Under the pieces are notes generated by a model. The model made no database searches and was not told the DNA's origin. It saw nothing but the letters and a program-made list of their open reading frames with translations. This document shows, piece by piece, positions 1-11,511 of a stretch of DNA of 64,000 nucleotides; positions within the stretch are counted from its first letter, which is position 1; each line of letters opens with the position of its first letter. The stretch is from NCBI RefSeq assembly GCF_022965805.1, contig NC_133104.1:19143071-19207070 (forward strand), given 5' to 3'. Both the position numbers and the translations under genes were made by a program. Source of the DNA: Primulina eburnea. Its lineage: Eukaryota > Streptophyta > Magnoliopsida > Lamiales > Gesneriaceae.

Positions 1-592
1 ATGCAGATAGGTGCTCCTGTAGAGTGCACTGAACAACCCTCCATAAAAGGACTTTCCAAGTGGTTCTCACTTATCGAGTGGAAAAGTCCTGGTTTATGGT
101 TGTACAATTAGTCCTTATGACCCGGGACAACATTGAGACTCTATGTGCTAGCGTTTCACTTTGACTTGTTTACCGACTCTTATGGGGTCATAGGTGGCAA
201 GGTTGGGTGTTACGGCGAAACATATAGGAGTCGATGCATTGTAGTCGGGGATTCACCGCTTACCTACGGGTATGGATATCCTATGTGTTTTTCATGTATG
301 TGTGGGTTGAAATCTCTGATCAGAGTATGGTGGTAATTATGAAAGGGGTTTCATAGATTACACCATCGATGCAACCACAACATGACACATAGTATCGATT
401 CATTGACAACTCTCGATAACCAATAGTTGTCGAATCGGTCGGGATATATGAGTTGAAGGGACCGTACTGTACGCTAACCATAATTGAATGGTTCTTGCAG
501 GCACTATCATGTGATACCTAGGGAATCACGTAAGCGATGCTGCTAGGCGTTTAACGTGATTGGTTGGGTACTATCAGACTTGAGTTCTGACG

Positions 593-623
593 TTCTTACT
601 ATCAAGGAGTTGATAAGTAAGAA
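593..623 (+). other. LTR stem-loop with C-G / U-G / U-A pair between copies
   Basis: The arms TTCTTACTATCAA and TTGATAAGTAAGAA pair around a GGAG loop with one bulged A. C599 pairs with G617. In the 3' LTR (8296-8326) the C is a T, leaving a U-G wobble. In copia-3 (42167-42197, minus) the pair is T-A. The other copies keep C-G. Confidence 0.7.
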
Positions 624-761
624 TGGAGCAATTGGGGTATGCTCGAATAAGGACATGTTTAGTCCGAATCACATGAGATGTGAACCCACGGCTAGTTGTA
701 TCAATGAACCATTGAGGGCCACACAAGTACTTGCTTGTAAATCCCGAAGAGAAGTAAAATA

Positions 762-1168
762 GTTCAATGTGTTGAACGGCTTATAAATGTGTTTATAAGC
801 GTAAAGAAAATAGAAGTATGACTTCTAAGAGAGAAATATAAATTTTAATTTATGGAAGTGTTCCTAAGATTAAAATTTGGCCAAGTAAATAATGTAGTTG
901 AAAATTGTGATTTTCATAAACATTATTGTGGACTAAATTAAATTAATTCAAGTGTTGAATTAATTAAACACTAGTGGACCTAGTAGAGTCTAAATAATTA
1001 AATTAATTCAAGTGTTGAATTAATTAAATAATATTGAGTCTTGTAGAGCTCAATTTAAATAATTATTTAACTAGTGGGACTTGAGTAAATCAAGTAATAT
1101 TTAATTAATCTCAAATGTGTTTGAGATAATAAAATTTAGTCTATGGTTTTTAATGTGTTAAAAACCAT
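762..1168 (+). other. array of consecutive stem-loops in copia LTR (copy 1)
   Basis: Perfect inverted repeats follow one another: 762-777 (GTTCAA, loop TGTG), 779-800 (GCTTATAAA, TGTG), 811-827 (TAGAAGT, ATG), 844-877 (a long arm capped by GGAA-GTG-TTCC), 899-916 (TGAAAAT, TGTG; outer arms 888-894 and 921-927), 941-965 and 1001-1025 (AATTAATTCAA, GTG), 1079-1095 (ACTTGA, GTAAA), 1108-1127 (ATCTCAAA, TGTG) and 1143-1168 (ATGGTTTTTAA, TGTG). The run ends at a TATA-like stretch. All six copia LTR copies in the window keep it. No known feature type accounts for it. Confidence 0.85.
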
Positions 1169-1666
1169 ATATATGTGAGACATGCTAGGGTTTGCATGCT
1201 TGGGAGGTGAAAGGTGTTGATTACTTTTTATTAAAAAATTCAAAAGCATGCAACTTTTGAGAGACAACTTTCACAACACCTAGGCTAGTCTCCCACACTC
1301 CACACTCTCACTTGGCCGAAATCTTAAGTTTTTCTCTCATTTTTCTTTCTTTGTTCTTCATTTTTGGAGAAAAATTCTCTTTGAAAATCCTCAATTTTCT
1401 AGTGCAAACTTGAGGGGATTTACCTTGCTAAGTGGTGGGCTTGATTTTGAGAAGGAGAGGAGCTTGTAGACTTTTCCAAAGAAGAGCTTAGTTGTATCAA
1501 CTAAGTTGGAGCCATCATCAACTTAAGTTGATAGGTAAATTCTAAACATCCTATGCATGTTTTTTTTTTGTAAATATTGCACAAAAATATGGGGCCGAAA
1601 TTTTGCTTAAAATTTAATTTTTGCTTCCGTTGCGTTTCCGGCCTCCGTAACCGGTCCGCTTTCAAG

Positions 1667-1678
1667 TGGTATCCGAGC
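1667..1678 (+). other. primer-binding site, copia-1
   Basis: TGGTATCCGAGC lies 2 bp after the LTR end. It matches the usual plant PBS for initiator tRNA-Met (TGGTATCAGAGC) except for one base, and the same base is found in copia-2 and copia-3, so it is a family trait. Confidence 0.9.
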
Positions 1679-3420
1679 TAAGGTTACGGTTTTTGTGATA
1701 TTTGATAATATTATGTTGAGATCGATTTCTAACGCTTGAGATTTTTGTGCAAAAATCAAGGCCGAAATTTTACAAAACAAAAAAAAAAAAAATTTTCGGG
1801 GCTGCCCGGGGCTGCCCGAAATTTCGGGCAGCGAGGGGCTGCCCGAAATTCAGTTTTAATAAAAAAAAAAAAAATTTTTTTGTTGCCGGAATCCGGCGAC
1901 GGAGCTCCGGCGACGGCGATGACGGCTAGGGTTTCCAAAAGTGTTTTGGAAATCTTAGTGTCATGGGCCTTGAGATGTTGGGCCATTGGATGGCCAACAT
2001 AATTTGTGAAATTTAAATGGGCCAAATATTTTTGGTGAAAAATGAGTTTTGGGCCCTTAAGTTTAAATTTACAATTGTTGCACATATTTTCTCATAAAAT
2101 AAATAATTGAAGTAGGACTTTAATTATTTATAGTAAATTGTGATTTACAAGAAATTCGATTATAAATAAATTAATTTGAAAGTAGACAAAGGTGTTTGTA
2201 TACTTTGTTAATTTAATTTATAATTGTGGCGGTTAGTGATTGGATCAAGATATAATATTGGATCAATTAATTATAGTGATAATTAATTGATGGTGTATGA
2301 TATGTGATATTATGCATGAAGGATGATCAAAAGCCCAAGCCCAATTTGCTAGGTGTATGCTAGGATATTTGTGTTGTATGATTGTAATAATTATCAATTT
2401 TAAAGTGGGCTTGGTTTATGGCCCGTTCCCACCCCATGAGATGTATCCCTATGTGCCATGGATATTTAATTGTAAATATTAGAATAGGGAAGATCAAGAT
2501 TGGAAGATGGTGGCCTTGGTGATTATGAAGATCGAAGACATGTAATATTGGATGCTAATGTAATATTTAGTTGCATTGCATCCCGTGCATTTACCCTAGG
2601 ATTGGACCTAGGCCCGTGTTTGGCTCACACGGGCCATTAGTTTGGGGCAATTGATCATCCTTGTACTGTTTTCTATTTATAATATATGCATGATATGTTA
2701 TAAATAATGAGTATGTGCGTTATTATTATTAATAACAAAGTTGCATGAATCCGGCAAACATACGATCAAACATGGCGAGCTTTTAAAATAAAATTAATGA
2801 TGAGACCTTTCAAAATTAAAAACCCTCATTTTGAATAAGATTCAAAATTAATATCAAGTCCGAAAAGGGGAATTATAAATTTGTTTATAATTTCCTTGTC
2901 TTCCATCGACAATGGATGCATGATGAACGCTACCCGTACTCGGGGCTCGGCTCATATTATTGGGGGGCCCTGGGTGCCGGAAAGCTGTGACATCCATTGA
3001 CATGGTGATGTGAACTACGTGGAACTCCCATGATTTCGGCTCATATTATTGAGGGAACTCATGGCGACCGTCCATTAAGGTTCAATATCGATGGGTTAGG
3101 CTTGACACGTAAAGATGAACGACGTCATAATTGGGTCCTAATCAAACGTGAGACAAAAGTTACGTAGAGGGTTGCATGGCGATGCAATTGGAAACTACCT
3201 TTTAGGATTGTGATGGCCGATAATTCGGGATCACAATTCGCTAATTGGACCTTACGTACCTACTGAGGAAAGTGTTTCCCGTTTTCACTAGAGGGTAGTG
3301 AAAATGTCAAAACAGTGGGAGCGATATTTATAAAGTAAAAGTCCAAACTTTATATCTTATTAAATATTTTAAAATAGTCATTAACATTTATCTGTTTTAC
3401 TTTTCAGTACAATCTTTGAC
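1679..3420 (+). other. copia-1 untranslated leader
   Basis: About 1.74 kb without a conserved ORF separates PBS and gag; the same region is present in copia-2 and copia-3. It holds a GC-rich inverted-repeat cluster (about 1795-1852, core GGCTGCCCGAA/TTCGGGCAGC), two direct copies of CGGCTCATATTATTG (2948-2962 and 3037-3051), and a pyrimidine-rich tract ending in CAG at 3405-3407, just before gag, that resembles a splice acceptor. The ORFs at 1736-2085 overlap the GC-rich repeats and are not genes. Confidence 0.8.
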
Positions 3421-6400
3421 ATGTCATCAATTCGCAACCCGTTTTCGGTCATTCTCGAAAAACACATTCTAACCGGACCAAACTATATCACTTGGCTAAG
3501 AAATTTAAAGATTGTCCTAAACTCGGAGAAATCGCATATACACTGACTGAGTCGCCCCCTGATGAGGCTCCGACTACTGCAGTCCGAGGAATTGCAGACC
3601 TACAAGGATTGGTGCGACCATGACTTGAAGGCAAGTGTTATATGCAGGCTTCGATGAACGATGAGCTGCAAAGGCGATTCGAGGATGCTAAGAATGCTGC
3701 TGACATTCATATGCACCTCAAGGAGCTCTTCGGTGAGCAGACTCGGCCTTTGAGGCATGCCACAGTAAAGGAGCTCATCACTTTACGCATGCGAGATGGG
3801 ACTTCGGTCCATGAGCATGGCCTAAAGTTGATTGGGCTCGTGGACAAGCTCGTAGGCATGGATTTGATCTTGCCATCGGAGTTGACCACGGATGTGTTGC
3901 TGTTGTCACTGCCAGCTCTTTCGATCCTTTTGTCGTGAACTTCAATATGAACAAGCTCGAGCCCAGCCTTGAAGAGTTGGTGAACATGCTTGTGACCTTT
4001 GAGTCCACAATCAAGGAGAAGCGGTTCTTTATGTGGGCTCTTCATCTGGCACGAAGACCGGTCCACCTGGGAAGGGAAAGAAGCGTTCTTTCCAGCGTAC
4101 CAAGAAGAGCGAGCCCTTGAAGAGGCAGACTCCGAGTCCCGTAGTGGCAGCCGCGCCAGAAGGCTGAAAGACTGTTGACATCTGTCACCACTGCAAGAAG
4201 CCTGGACATTGGAGGCGTAACTGCAGGGAATATCTTGCGCAGAAGGGTTCTGCAAAGGTATGTTCTAATTGAAGTAATATCTCGATTAACTCTACTTCTT
4301 GGGTATTGGATACCGGCTGTGGCTCACATCTCTGTAATGATTTGCAGGTGATGGGAAGAAGTAGGAGCTCCGAGAGGGTGAGACCTTCTTGAGGATGGGC
4401 AATGGAGCAAGGTTGCTGCCAAGCCGTGGAGATGTTTATTTATTTTGAACAATGATTTTAAGTGTTTTGAGAGATGTTTTATTTGTACCAGACTTGATTA
4501 AAAACATTATTTCCATTCTATGCTTGATATTGATGGATTGTCTTGTTTATTTGGCCAAAGGTGTTTGCAATATTTACAAGAATGAATGTTTTGTTTGTAC
4601 CGGTGAACTTGAAAACAATCTCTACACCTTAAAATTAAAGATATTCCACTTAACAATGTCCAAACGATAACAACAACAAATAAGCGCAAACAAGATACTC
4701 TTAATTCGGCACAATTATGGCATGCTCGATTAGGACATATTTCCTCAAGAAGGATGAACAAGCTAGTGGGAGTTGGCATGTTTGATATGTCCGATGTTAA
4801 TGCTCTCACGACTTGTGAATCCTGTTCTAAAAGGAAAGATGACCAAAATTCCCCTTTAAGGGCCATGCGGAGCGAGCCAAAGGATTATTGGATTTGATCC
4901 ATACCGATGTGTGCGGTCCGCTTAGCATCACCACTAAGCATGGGACATGCCTACTTCATCACCTTTACGATGACCATTCGAGGTATGGGTAGTGTATTTG
5001 ATGAAATACCAAGTCTGAAGCCTTTGAACGGTTCAAAGAATTCAGAAGTGAAGTAGAGAACAATTGGGACGAAGCATCAAGACACTTCGATCGGATCGAG
5101 GTGGCGAGTACTTGAGTGCCGAGTTCCAGAGTATCTTAGAGAGAATGGGATTCTCTCGCAGTGGACTCCGACCGCTACACCGCAGTTGAATGGTGTTTCG
5201 GAACGTCGTAACCGGACTTTGATGGATATGGTTCGGTCTATGATGGGTTCACGGAGTTGCCGCCATCCTTTTGGGGATATGCGCTTGAGACAGCGGCACT
5301 GTTGTTGAAACCATGTCTATACAAAAGCCGTTGATAAGACACCATATGAGATATGGATGGGTAAGCCACCCAAATATTCTTATTTTAGAATATGGGGGTG
5401 CCCTGCTTATGTGAAGCAGGCAGTGGGAGATAAATTGGACTGTCGATCCATTTTATGCTACTTTGTGGGATATCCAAGGAATTCAGCTGGATATTATTTC
5501 TATCATCTCAAGAAACAAAGGTGTTTGTTTCTAGGAACGCAACCTTTTTGGAAAGGGAATTTCTATTGGATAGAAAAGGCGAGATGATAGAACTCGAAGA
5601 GGTTCGAGAGACACCCCACAGTTGTAGAACCCACACCCGAGAAGCCAAAGTGAGGAGATACAAGCTCCTAGAAGAACCGAGAGAGTCTCGAGACCACCTG
5701 TGAGGTATGGTCTGCTTCTTGAAGAGGGCCATGATGAGCCTAATCTTGGATGTGATCCAAGGACCTTCAAGGAAGCGTTATCGGATGCTGATTCATCCAA
5801 GTGGCTTGAAGCAATGGAATCTGAGATGAATTCCATGTATTCGAACCAGTGTGGAATCTTGTGGATCCACCTGAGGGAACTGTTCCCATAGGGTGTAAAT
5901 GGATTTACAAGAGGAAACTTGGGGCGGGATGGGAAGGTATTGACCTTCAAGGCGCGATTGGTAGCAAAAGGGTATACTCAAAGACAAGGTGTTGACTATG
6001 AGGAAACCTTTTCTCCAGTTGCGATGTTCAAGTCCATTAGGATATTGCTAGCCATAGCTGCATGGTATGACTATGAGATATGGCAGATGGATGTGAAGAC
6101 AGCCTTCCTTAATGGGGATATTAAGGAAGAAATTTACATGTCTCAACCTGAAGGGTTTACATCCATCGGAAGTGAGCATATGGTATGCAAACTTCAAAGA
6201 TCTATTTATGGTCTTAAGCAGGCATCGAGGAGCTGGAACCTCAGATTCGATAGTACAATCAAAGAGTTTGGTTTTACTAAGAATCCTGAGGAACCCTGTG
6301 TGTATAAGAAGGTCAGTGGGAGTGCTGTGACATTCCTTGTTCTTTATGTTGATGACATTCTACTCATTGGGAATGATGTAGGAATGTTGCAATCAACAAA

Positions 6401-7331
6401 GATATGGTTAGCAAGTAAGTTCTCAATGCAGGACTTGGGTGAAGCATCTTTTGTATTGGGAATACAGATCTATAGAGATATATCAAGAAGATTGCTTGGT
6501 CTCACCCAGTCCACATACATTGATACCATCGTGAAGCGGTTCTCGATGGATGAGTCCAAGAGAGGACATCTACCAATGTGTCATGGCGTGTCCCTATCCA
6601 AGTCTATGTCTCCCAAGACTGATGCAGAGATAGCGGCGATGACACGAATTCCGTATGCTTCGGCTATTGGTAGCATCATGTATGGGATGATATCTACACG
6701 TCCTGACGTGGCATTTGCACTAAGTGTAGTGAGTAGATATCAATCCAACCCTGGTCTTCCACACTGGAAAGCTGTGAAAGACATCCTCAAGTATTTGAGA
6801 AGGACCAATAAGTTGTTTTTGGTCTATGGGGGTGGAGAACTAAAATTGGAAGGCTATACCGACTCTAGCTTCCAAAGCGATGTTGATGACTCGAAGTCAA
6901 CCTCCGGATTCATATTCATGCTCAATGGTGGTGCTGTCTCTTGGAAGAGTTCCAAGCAAGACAGTACTGCGGATTCCACCACTGAGGCAGAATACATTGC
7001 TGCATCGGCTGCAGCAAAGGAGGCTGTTTGGATTAGGAATTTCGTCCAAGAGTTGGGCGTCATTCCAAATGGAGTTGCTCCTATCCCGGTGATGTGCGAC
7101 AACACGGGAGCCATAGCTCAGGCAAAGGAGCCAAGGTCTCATCAGAAGTCCAAACACGTATTGAGAAAGTACCACATCCTCAGAGAGATCGTGGAAAGAG
7201 GAGATGTCGTGATTGACAAAGTCGGCTCCGCAGATAATGTTGCTGATCCACTAACTAAGCCTTTACCAGGACCATCATTCGAGAAGCATCGCGAATCAAT
7301 GGGTCTAAAGAATATAGGTAGTTGGCTCTAG
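3421..7331 (+). pseudogene. copia-1 gag-pol polyprotein, frameshifted
   Basis: This codes for the structural and enzymatic polyprotein of a Ty1-copia element. The ATG at 3421 matches the start used in copia-2. Alignment to copia-2 shows a UBN2-type gag, a CCHC zinc knuckle (about 4187-4230), protease DTGCGSH (about 4311), integrase with the GAG-pre-integrase motif, and RT-RNaseH. From about 3500 to 5920 the frame is broken many times, mostly by one-base gains or losses. From 5919 to 7331 it is open for 470 codons: RT with YVDDILL (about 6346), then RNase H with TADSTTEAEY, ending at a natural stop. Not functional as written. See the finding on indel bias for the possibility of sequencing error. 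Confidence 0.93.
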
Positions 7332-7332
7332 T

Positions 7333-7345
7333 GCAAGTGGGAGAT
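7333..7345 (+). other. polypurine tract, copia-1
   Basis: GCAAGTGGGAGAT sits directly 5' of the LTR TG. It is the expected plus-strand primer position. The tract is short and interrupted, as is common in copia elements. Confidence 0.75.
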
Positions 7346-9428
7346 TGTTAGAGTAGGTGCACGTCGAGCCAAGTGTTGGCCGACTGTTCACAATGAAACT
7401 CTTTGTATAAACGATCTTTATTTTAATAATATTTGAATTTATTAATTTGGCGCATCTTTATCTTTATACCCATGCTAGCTGCATAGATAAAGCCCTTGAA
7501 TATACAAATAGTAGAAAGAATATGAGATGCTCATATGATGAGTATCATGAAACTCATATTTGTAATACTGTATATTCTAAACCGTTCCTAGTCGATTCAG
7601 CCGCTACTAAGAAGGATAAAGGCCGCTCGAGTTAGAGACTAGTATCTGCGATGTGAGTACCATGTTTCATTGGTAGGGGACATTGTGATGTCCGAAAATG
7701 CAGATAGGTGCTCCTTGTAGAGTGCACTGAACAAACCCTCCATAAAAGGACTTTCCAAGTGGTTCTCACTTATCGAGTGGAATAGTCCTGGTTTATGGTT
7801 GTACAGAATTAGTCCTTATGACCCGGGACAACATTGAGACTCTATGTGCTAGAATTACACTTTGACTTGTTTACCGACTCTCATGGGGTCATCAGGTGGC
7901 AAGGTTGGGTGTTCTGTCGAAACACATAGGAGTCGATGCATTGTAGTCGGGGATTCACCGCTTACCTACGGGTATGGATATCCTATGTGTTTTTCATGTA
8001 TGTGTGGGTTGAAATCTCTGATCAGAGTATGGTGATAATTATGAAAGGGGTTTCATAGATTACACCATCGATGCAACCACAACATGACACATAGTATCGA
8101 TTCATTGACAACTCTCGATAAACCAATAGTTGTCGAATCGGTCGGGATATATGAGTTGAAGGGACCGTACTGTACGCTAACCATAATTGAATGGTTCTTG
8201 CAGGCACTATCATGTGATACCTAGGGAATCACGTAAGCGATGCTGCTAGGCGTTTAACGTGATTGGTTGGGTACTATCAGACTTGAGTTCTGACGTTCTT
8301 ATTATCAAGGAGTTGATAAGTAAGAATGGAGCAATTGGGGTATGCTCGTATAAGGACATGTTTAGTCCGAATCACATTGAGATGTGAACCCACGGCTAGT
8401 TGTATCAATGAACCATTGAGGGCCACACAAGTACTTGCTTAGTAAATCCCGAAGAGAAGTAAAATAGTTCAATGTGTTGAACGGCTTATAAATGTGTTTA
8501 TAGGCGTAAAGAAAAATTAGAAGTATGACTTCTAAGAGAGAAATATAAATTTTAATTTATGGAAGTGTTCCTAAGATTAAAATTTGGCCAAGTAAATAAT
8601 GTAGTTGAAAATTGTGATTTTCATAAACATTATTGTGGACTAAATTAAATTAATTCAAGTGTTGAATTAATTAAACACTAGTGGACCTAGTAGAGTCTAA
8701 ATAATTAAATTAATTCAAGTGTTGAATTAATTAAATAATATTGAGTCTTGTAGAGCTCAATTTAAATAATTATTTAACTAGTGGGACTTGAGTAAAATCA
8801 AGTAATATTTAATTAATCTCAAAATGTTTGAGATAATTAAAATTTAGTCTATGTTTTTTTTAATGTGTTAAAAAAAACCATATTATATATGTGAGACATG
8901 CTAGGGTTTGCATGCTTGGGAGGTGAAAGGTTGTTGTTTACTTTTTATTAAAAAATTCCAAAAGCATGCAACTTTGAGAGACAACTTTACACAACAACCT
9001 AGGCTAGTCTCCCACACTCCACACTCTCTCACTTTGGCCGAAATCTTGAAGTGTTTCTCTCAAGTTTTTCTTTTCTTTGTTCTTCATTTTTGTTGGAGAA
9101 TAAACCCTTCTCTTTGATAAATCCTCAAACTTTTCTAGTGCAATTTTTGAGGGGGTTTACCTTGCTAGTGGTGGGCTTGATTTAGGAGCAAGGAGGAGGA
9201 GCTTGTAGACTTGTCTTCCATAAGAAGAGCTTAGTTGCTAGTCAACTAAGTTGGAGCCAACATCAACTTTTTAAAGTTGATAGGTAAATTTCTTAAACAT
9301 CCTATGCATGGTGTTTTTGTTTTTGTAAATATTGCACATAAACATCATGGTGGCCGTAAATTATAGCATGAAAAATAAAATTTTTGACTTCCGTTGCGCT
9401 TCCGGCCACCGTAACCGGTCCGCTTTCA
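7346..9428 (+). repeat. 3' LTR of copia-1 (2083 bp)
   Basis: The LTR begins TGTTAGAGTAGG and ends GCTTTCA, the same end as the 5' LTR. It is the only copia LTR here on the plus strand with both ends intact. ORFs within it (7447-7635, 8022-8213, 8908-9117) recur in other LTR copies only as by-products of sequence identity. Confidence 0.95.
8467..8882 (+). other. array of consecutive stem-loops in copia LTR (copy 2)
   Basis: Same series as 762-1168. In the last hairpin both arms are longer together: T8AA (8854-8863), loop TGTG, TTA8 (8868-8877), against T5/A5 in copy 1. The second hairpin keeps pairing through one G-U wobble (TTTATAGGC arm). Confidence 0.8.
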
Positions 9429-11497
9429 AGAGTAGGTGCACGTCGAGCCAAGTGTTGGCCGACTGTTCACGATGAAACTCTTTGTATAAACGATCTTTAT
9501 TTTAATAATATTTGAATTTATTAATTTGGCGCATCTTTATCTTTATACCCATGCTAGTTGCATAGATAAAGTCCTTGAATATACAAATAGTAGAAAGAAT
9601 ATGAGATGCTCATATGATGAGTATCATGAAACTCATATTTGGAATACTGTATATTCTAAACCGTTCCTAGTCGATTCAGCCGCCACTAAGAAGGATAAAG
9701 GCCGCTCGAGTTAGAGACTAGTATCTGCGATGTGAGTACCATGTTTCATTGGTAGGGGACATTGTGATGTCCGAGCATGCAGATAGGTGCTCCTGGTAGA
9801 GTGCACTGAACAACCCTCTATAAAGGACTTTCCAAGTGGTTCTCACTTATCGAGTGGAAAAGTCGTAGTTTATGGTTGTACACCATTAGTCCTTATGACC
9901 CGGGACAACATTGAGACTCTATGTGCTAGCGTTTCACTTTGACTTGTTTACCGACTCTTATGGGGTCATCAGGTGGCAAGATTGGGTGTTACGGCGAAAA
10001 CATATAGGAGTCGATGCATTTTAGCCGGGGATTCACCGCTTACCTACGGGTATGGATATCCTATGTGTTTTTCATGTATGTGCGGGTTGAAATATCTGAT
10101 CAGAGTATGGTGGTAATTATGAAAGGGGTTTCATAGATTACACCATCGATGCAACCACAACATGACACATAGTATCGATTCATTGACAACTCTCGATAAA
10201 CCAATAGTTGTCGAATCGGTCGGGATATATGAGTTGAAGGGACCGTACTGTACGCTAACCATAATTGAATGGTTCTTGCAGGCACTATCATGTGATACCT
10301 AGGGAATCACGTAAGCGATGCTGCTAGGCGTTTAACGTGATTGGTTGGGTACTATCAGACTTGAGTTCTGACGTTCTTACTATCAAGGAGTTGATAAGTA
10401 AGAATGGAGCAATTGGGGTATGCTCGAATAAGGACATGTTTAGTCCGAATCACATAGAGAAGTGAACCCACGGCTAGTTGTATCAATGAACCATTGAGGG
10501 CCACACAAGTATTAGCTTTGTAAATCCCGATGAGAAGTAAAATAGTTCAATGTGTTGAACGGCTTATAAATGTGTTTATGAGCGTAAAGAAAAATAGAAG
10601 TATGACTTCTATGAGAGAAATATAAATTTTAATTTATGGAAGTGTTCCTAGATTAAAATTTGGCCAAGTAAATAATGTAGTTGAAAATTGTGATTTTCAT
10701 AAACATTATTGAGGACTAAATTAAATTAATTCAAGTGTTGAATTAATTAAACACTAGTGGACCTAGTAGAGTCTAAATAATTAAATAATTCAAGTGTTGA
10801 ATTAATTAAATTATATTGAGTCTTGTAGAGCTCAATTAAAATAATTATTTAACTAGTGGGACTTGAATAAATTCAAGTAGTATTTAATTAATCTCAAATG
10901 TGTTTGAGATAATTAAAAATTTAGTCCATGGTTTTTTAATGTGTTAGAAACCATATAATATATGTGAGACATGCTAGGGTTTGCATGCTTGGGAGGTGAA
11001 GAGGTGTGGATTACTTTTTATTAAAAAATTCAAAAAGGATGCAACTTTTGAGAGACAACTTTTTCAACAACCAAGGCTAGTCTCCCACACTCTCCCAACA
11101 CCTCACTTGGCCGAATTCTTGAGGGTTTTTCTCTCCCATTTTTCTTCCATTTTTGTTCTTCATTTTCTTGGAGAATAAAATCTTTTATTTGAAAATCCTT
11201 AAGTTTTTCTAGTGCAAAACTTGAGGGGGTTTGCCTTGCTAGTGGTGGGCCTTATTTCTTGAAGGAAAGAAGGAGGAGCTTGTAGATTTGCCTACCAAAG
11301 AAGAGCTTTGTTGTTTACAACAAAGTTGGTGCCATTCATCAAACTTGAGAGGTTGATAGGTAAATCTCTAAACATCCTATGTTTGATGTTGTTTTGTAAA
11401 TATTGTGCAAAAACCATGGTGGCCGAAATTTCTAGCTTAAAATGTTAAATTTTTGACTTCCGTTGCGCTTCCGGCCACCGTAACCGATCCGCTTTCA
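9429..11497 (+). repeat. 5' LTR of copia-2, first 4 bases lost
   Basis: It begins at AGAGTAGGTGC, lacking TGTT, and follows the end of the copia-1 3' LTR without any spacer. It ends CTTTCA before the PBS. Internal sequence matches the other LTRs closely, with scattered substitutions and one-base indels. Confidence 0.93.
10545..10955 (+). other. array of consecutive stem-loops in copia LTR (copy 3)
   Basis: Same ordered hairpins as at 762-1168. Here ACTTGAA-TAAA-TTCAAGT has a 7-bp stem instead of 6, and the GCTTATAAA hairpin tolerates a G-U pair (TTTATGAGC). Confidence 0.8.
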
Positions 11498-11499
11498 AG

Positions 11500-11511
11500 T
11501 GGTATCCGAGC
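11500..11511 (+). other. primer-binding site, copia-2
   Basis: TGGTATCCGAGC lies 2 bp after the LTR end. It is identical to the copia-1 PBS. Confidence 0.9.

Larger units (their letters stand above)
1..1664 (+). repeat. 5' LTR of copia-1, first ~350 bp missing
   Basis: This aligns with 7698-9428 and with 9778-11497. It ends in CTTTCA immediately before the PBS. A TATA-like stretch (CCATATATATG) lies at about 1165-1173, just after a long run of stem-loops (762-1168). The short ORFs at 133-336 and 556-762 are not conserved in frame between LTR copies and are not genes. Confidence 0.95.
1..9428 (+). mobile_element. copia-1, Ty1-copia LTR retrotransposon, 5' end outside window
   Basis: The parts occur in order: 5' LTR (1-1664), tRNA-Met-type PBS (1667-1678), a 1.7-kb leader, gag-pol (3421-7331), PPT and 3' LTR (7346-9428). 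The domain order, integrase before reverse transcriptase, is that of Ty1-copia. By alignment with the 3' LTR the window opens about 352 bp into the 5' LTR. The element is the same family as copia-2 and copia-3. Its right edge runs directly into another copia LTR with no target-site duplication, so it is part of a composite locus rather than a clean single insertion. Confidence 0.95.

Noticed and set aside
9429..11497. Second copia LTR as a segmental duplication of the first
   Set aside because: It differs at many positions from 7346-9428 and is followed by its own PBS and gag, so it belongs to another element copy.
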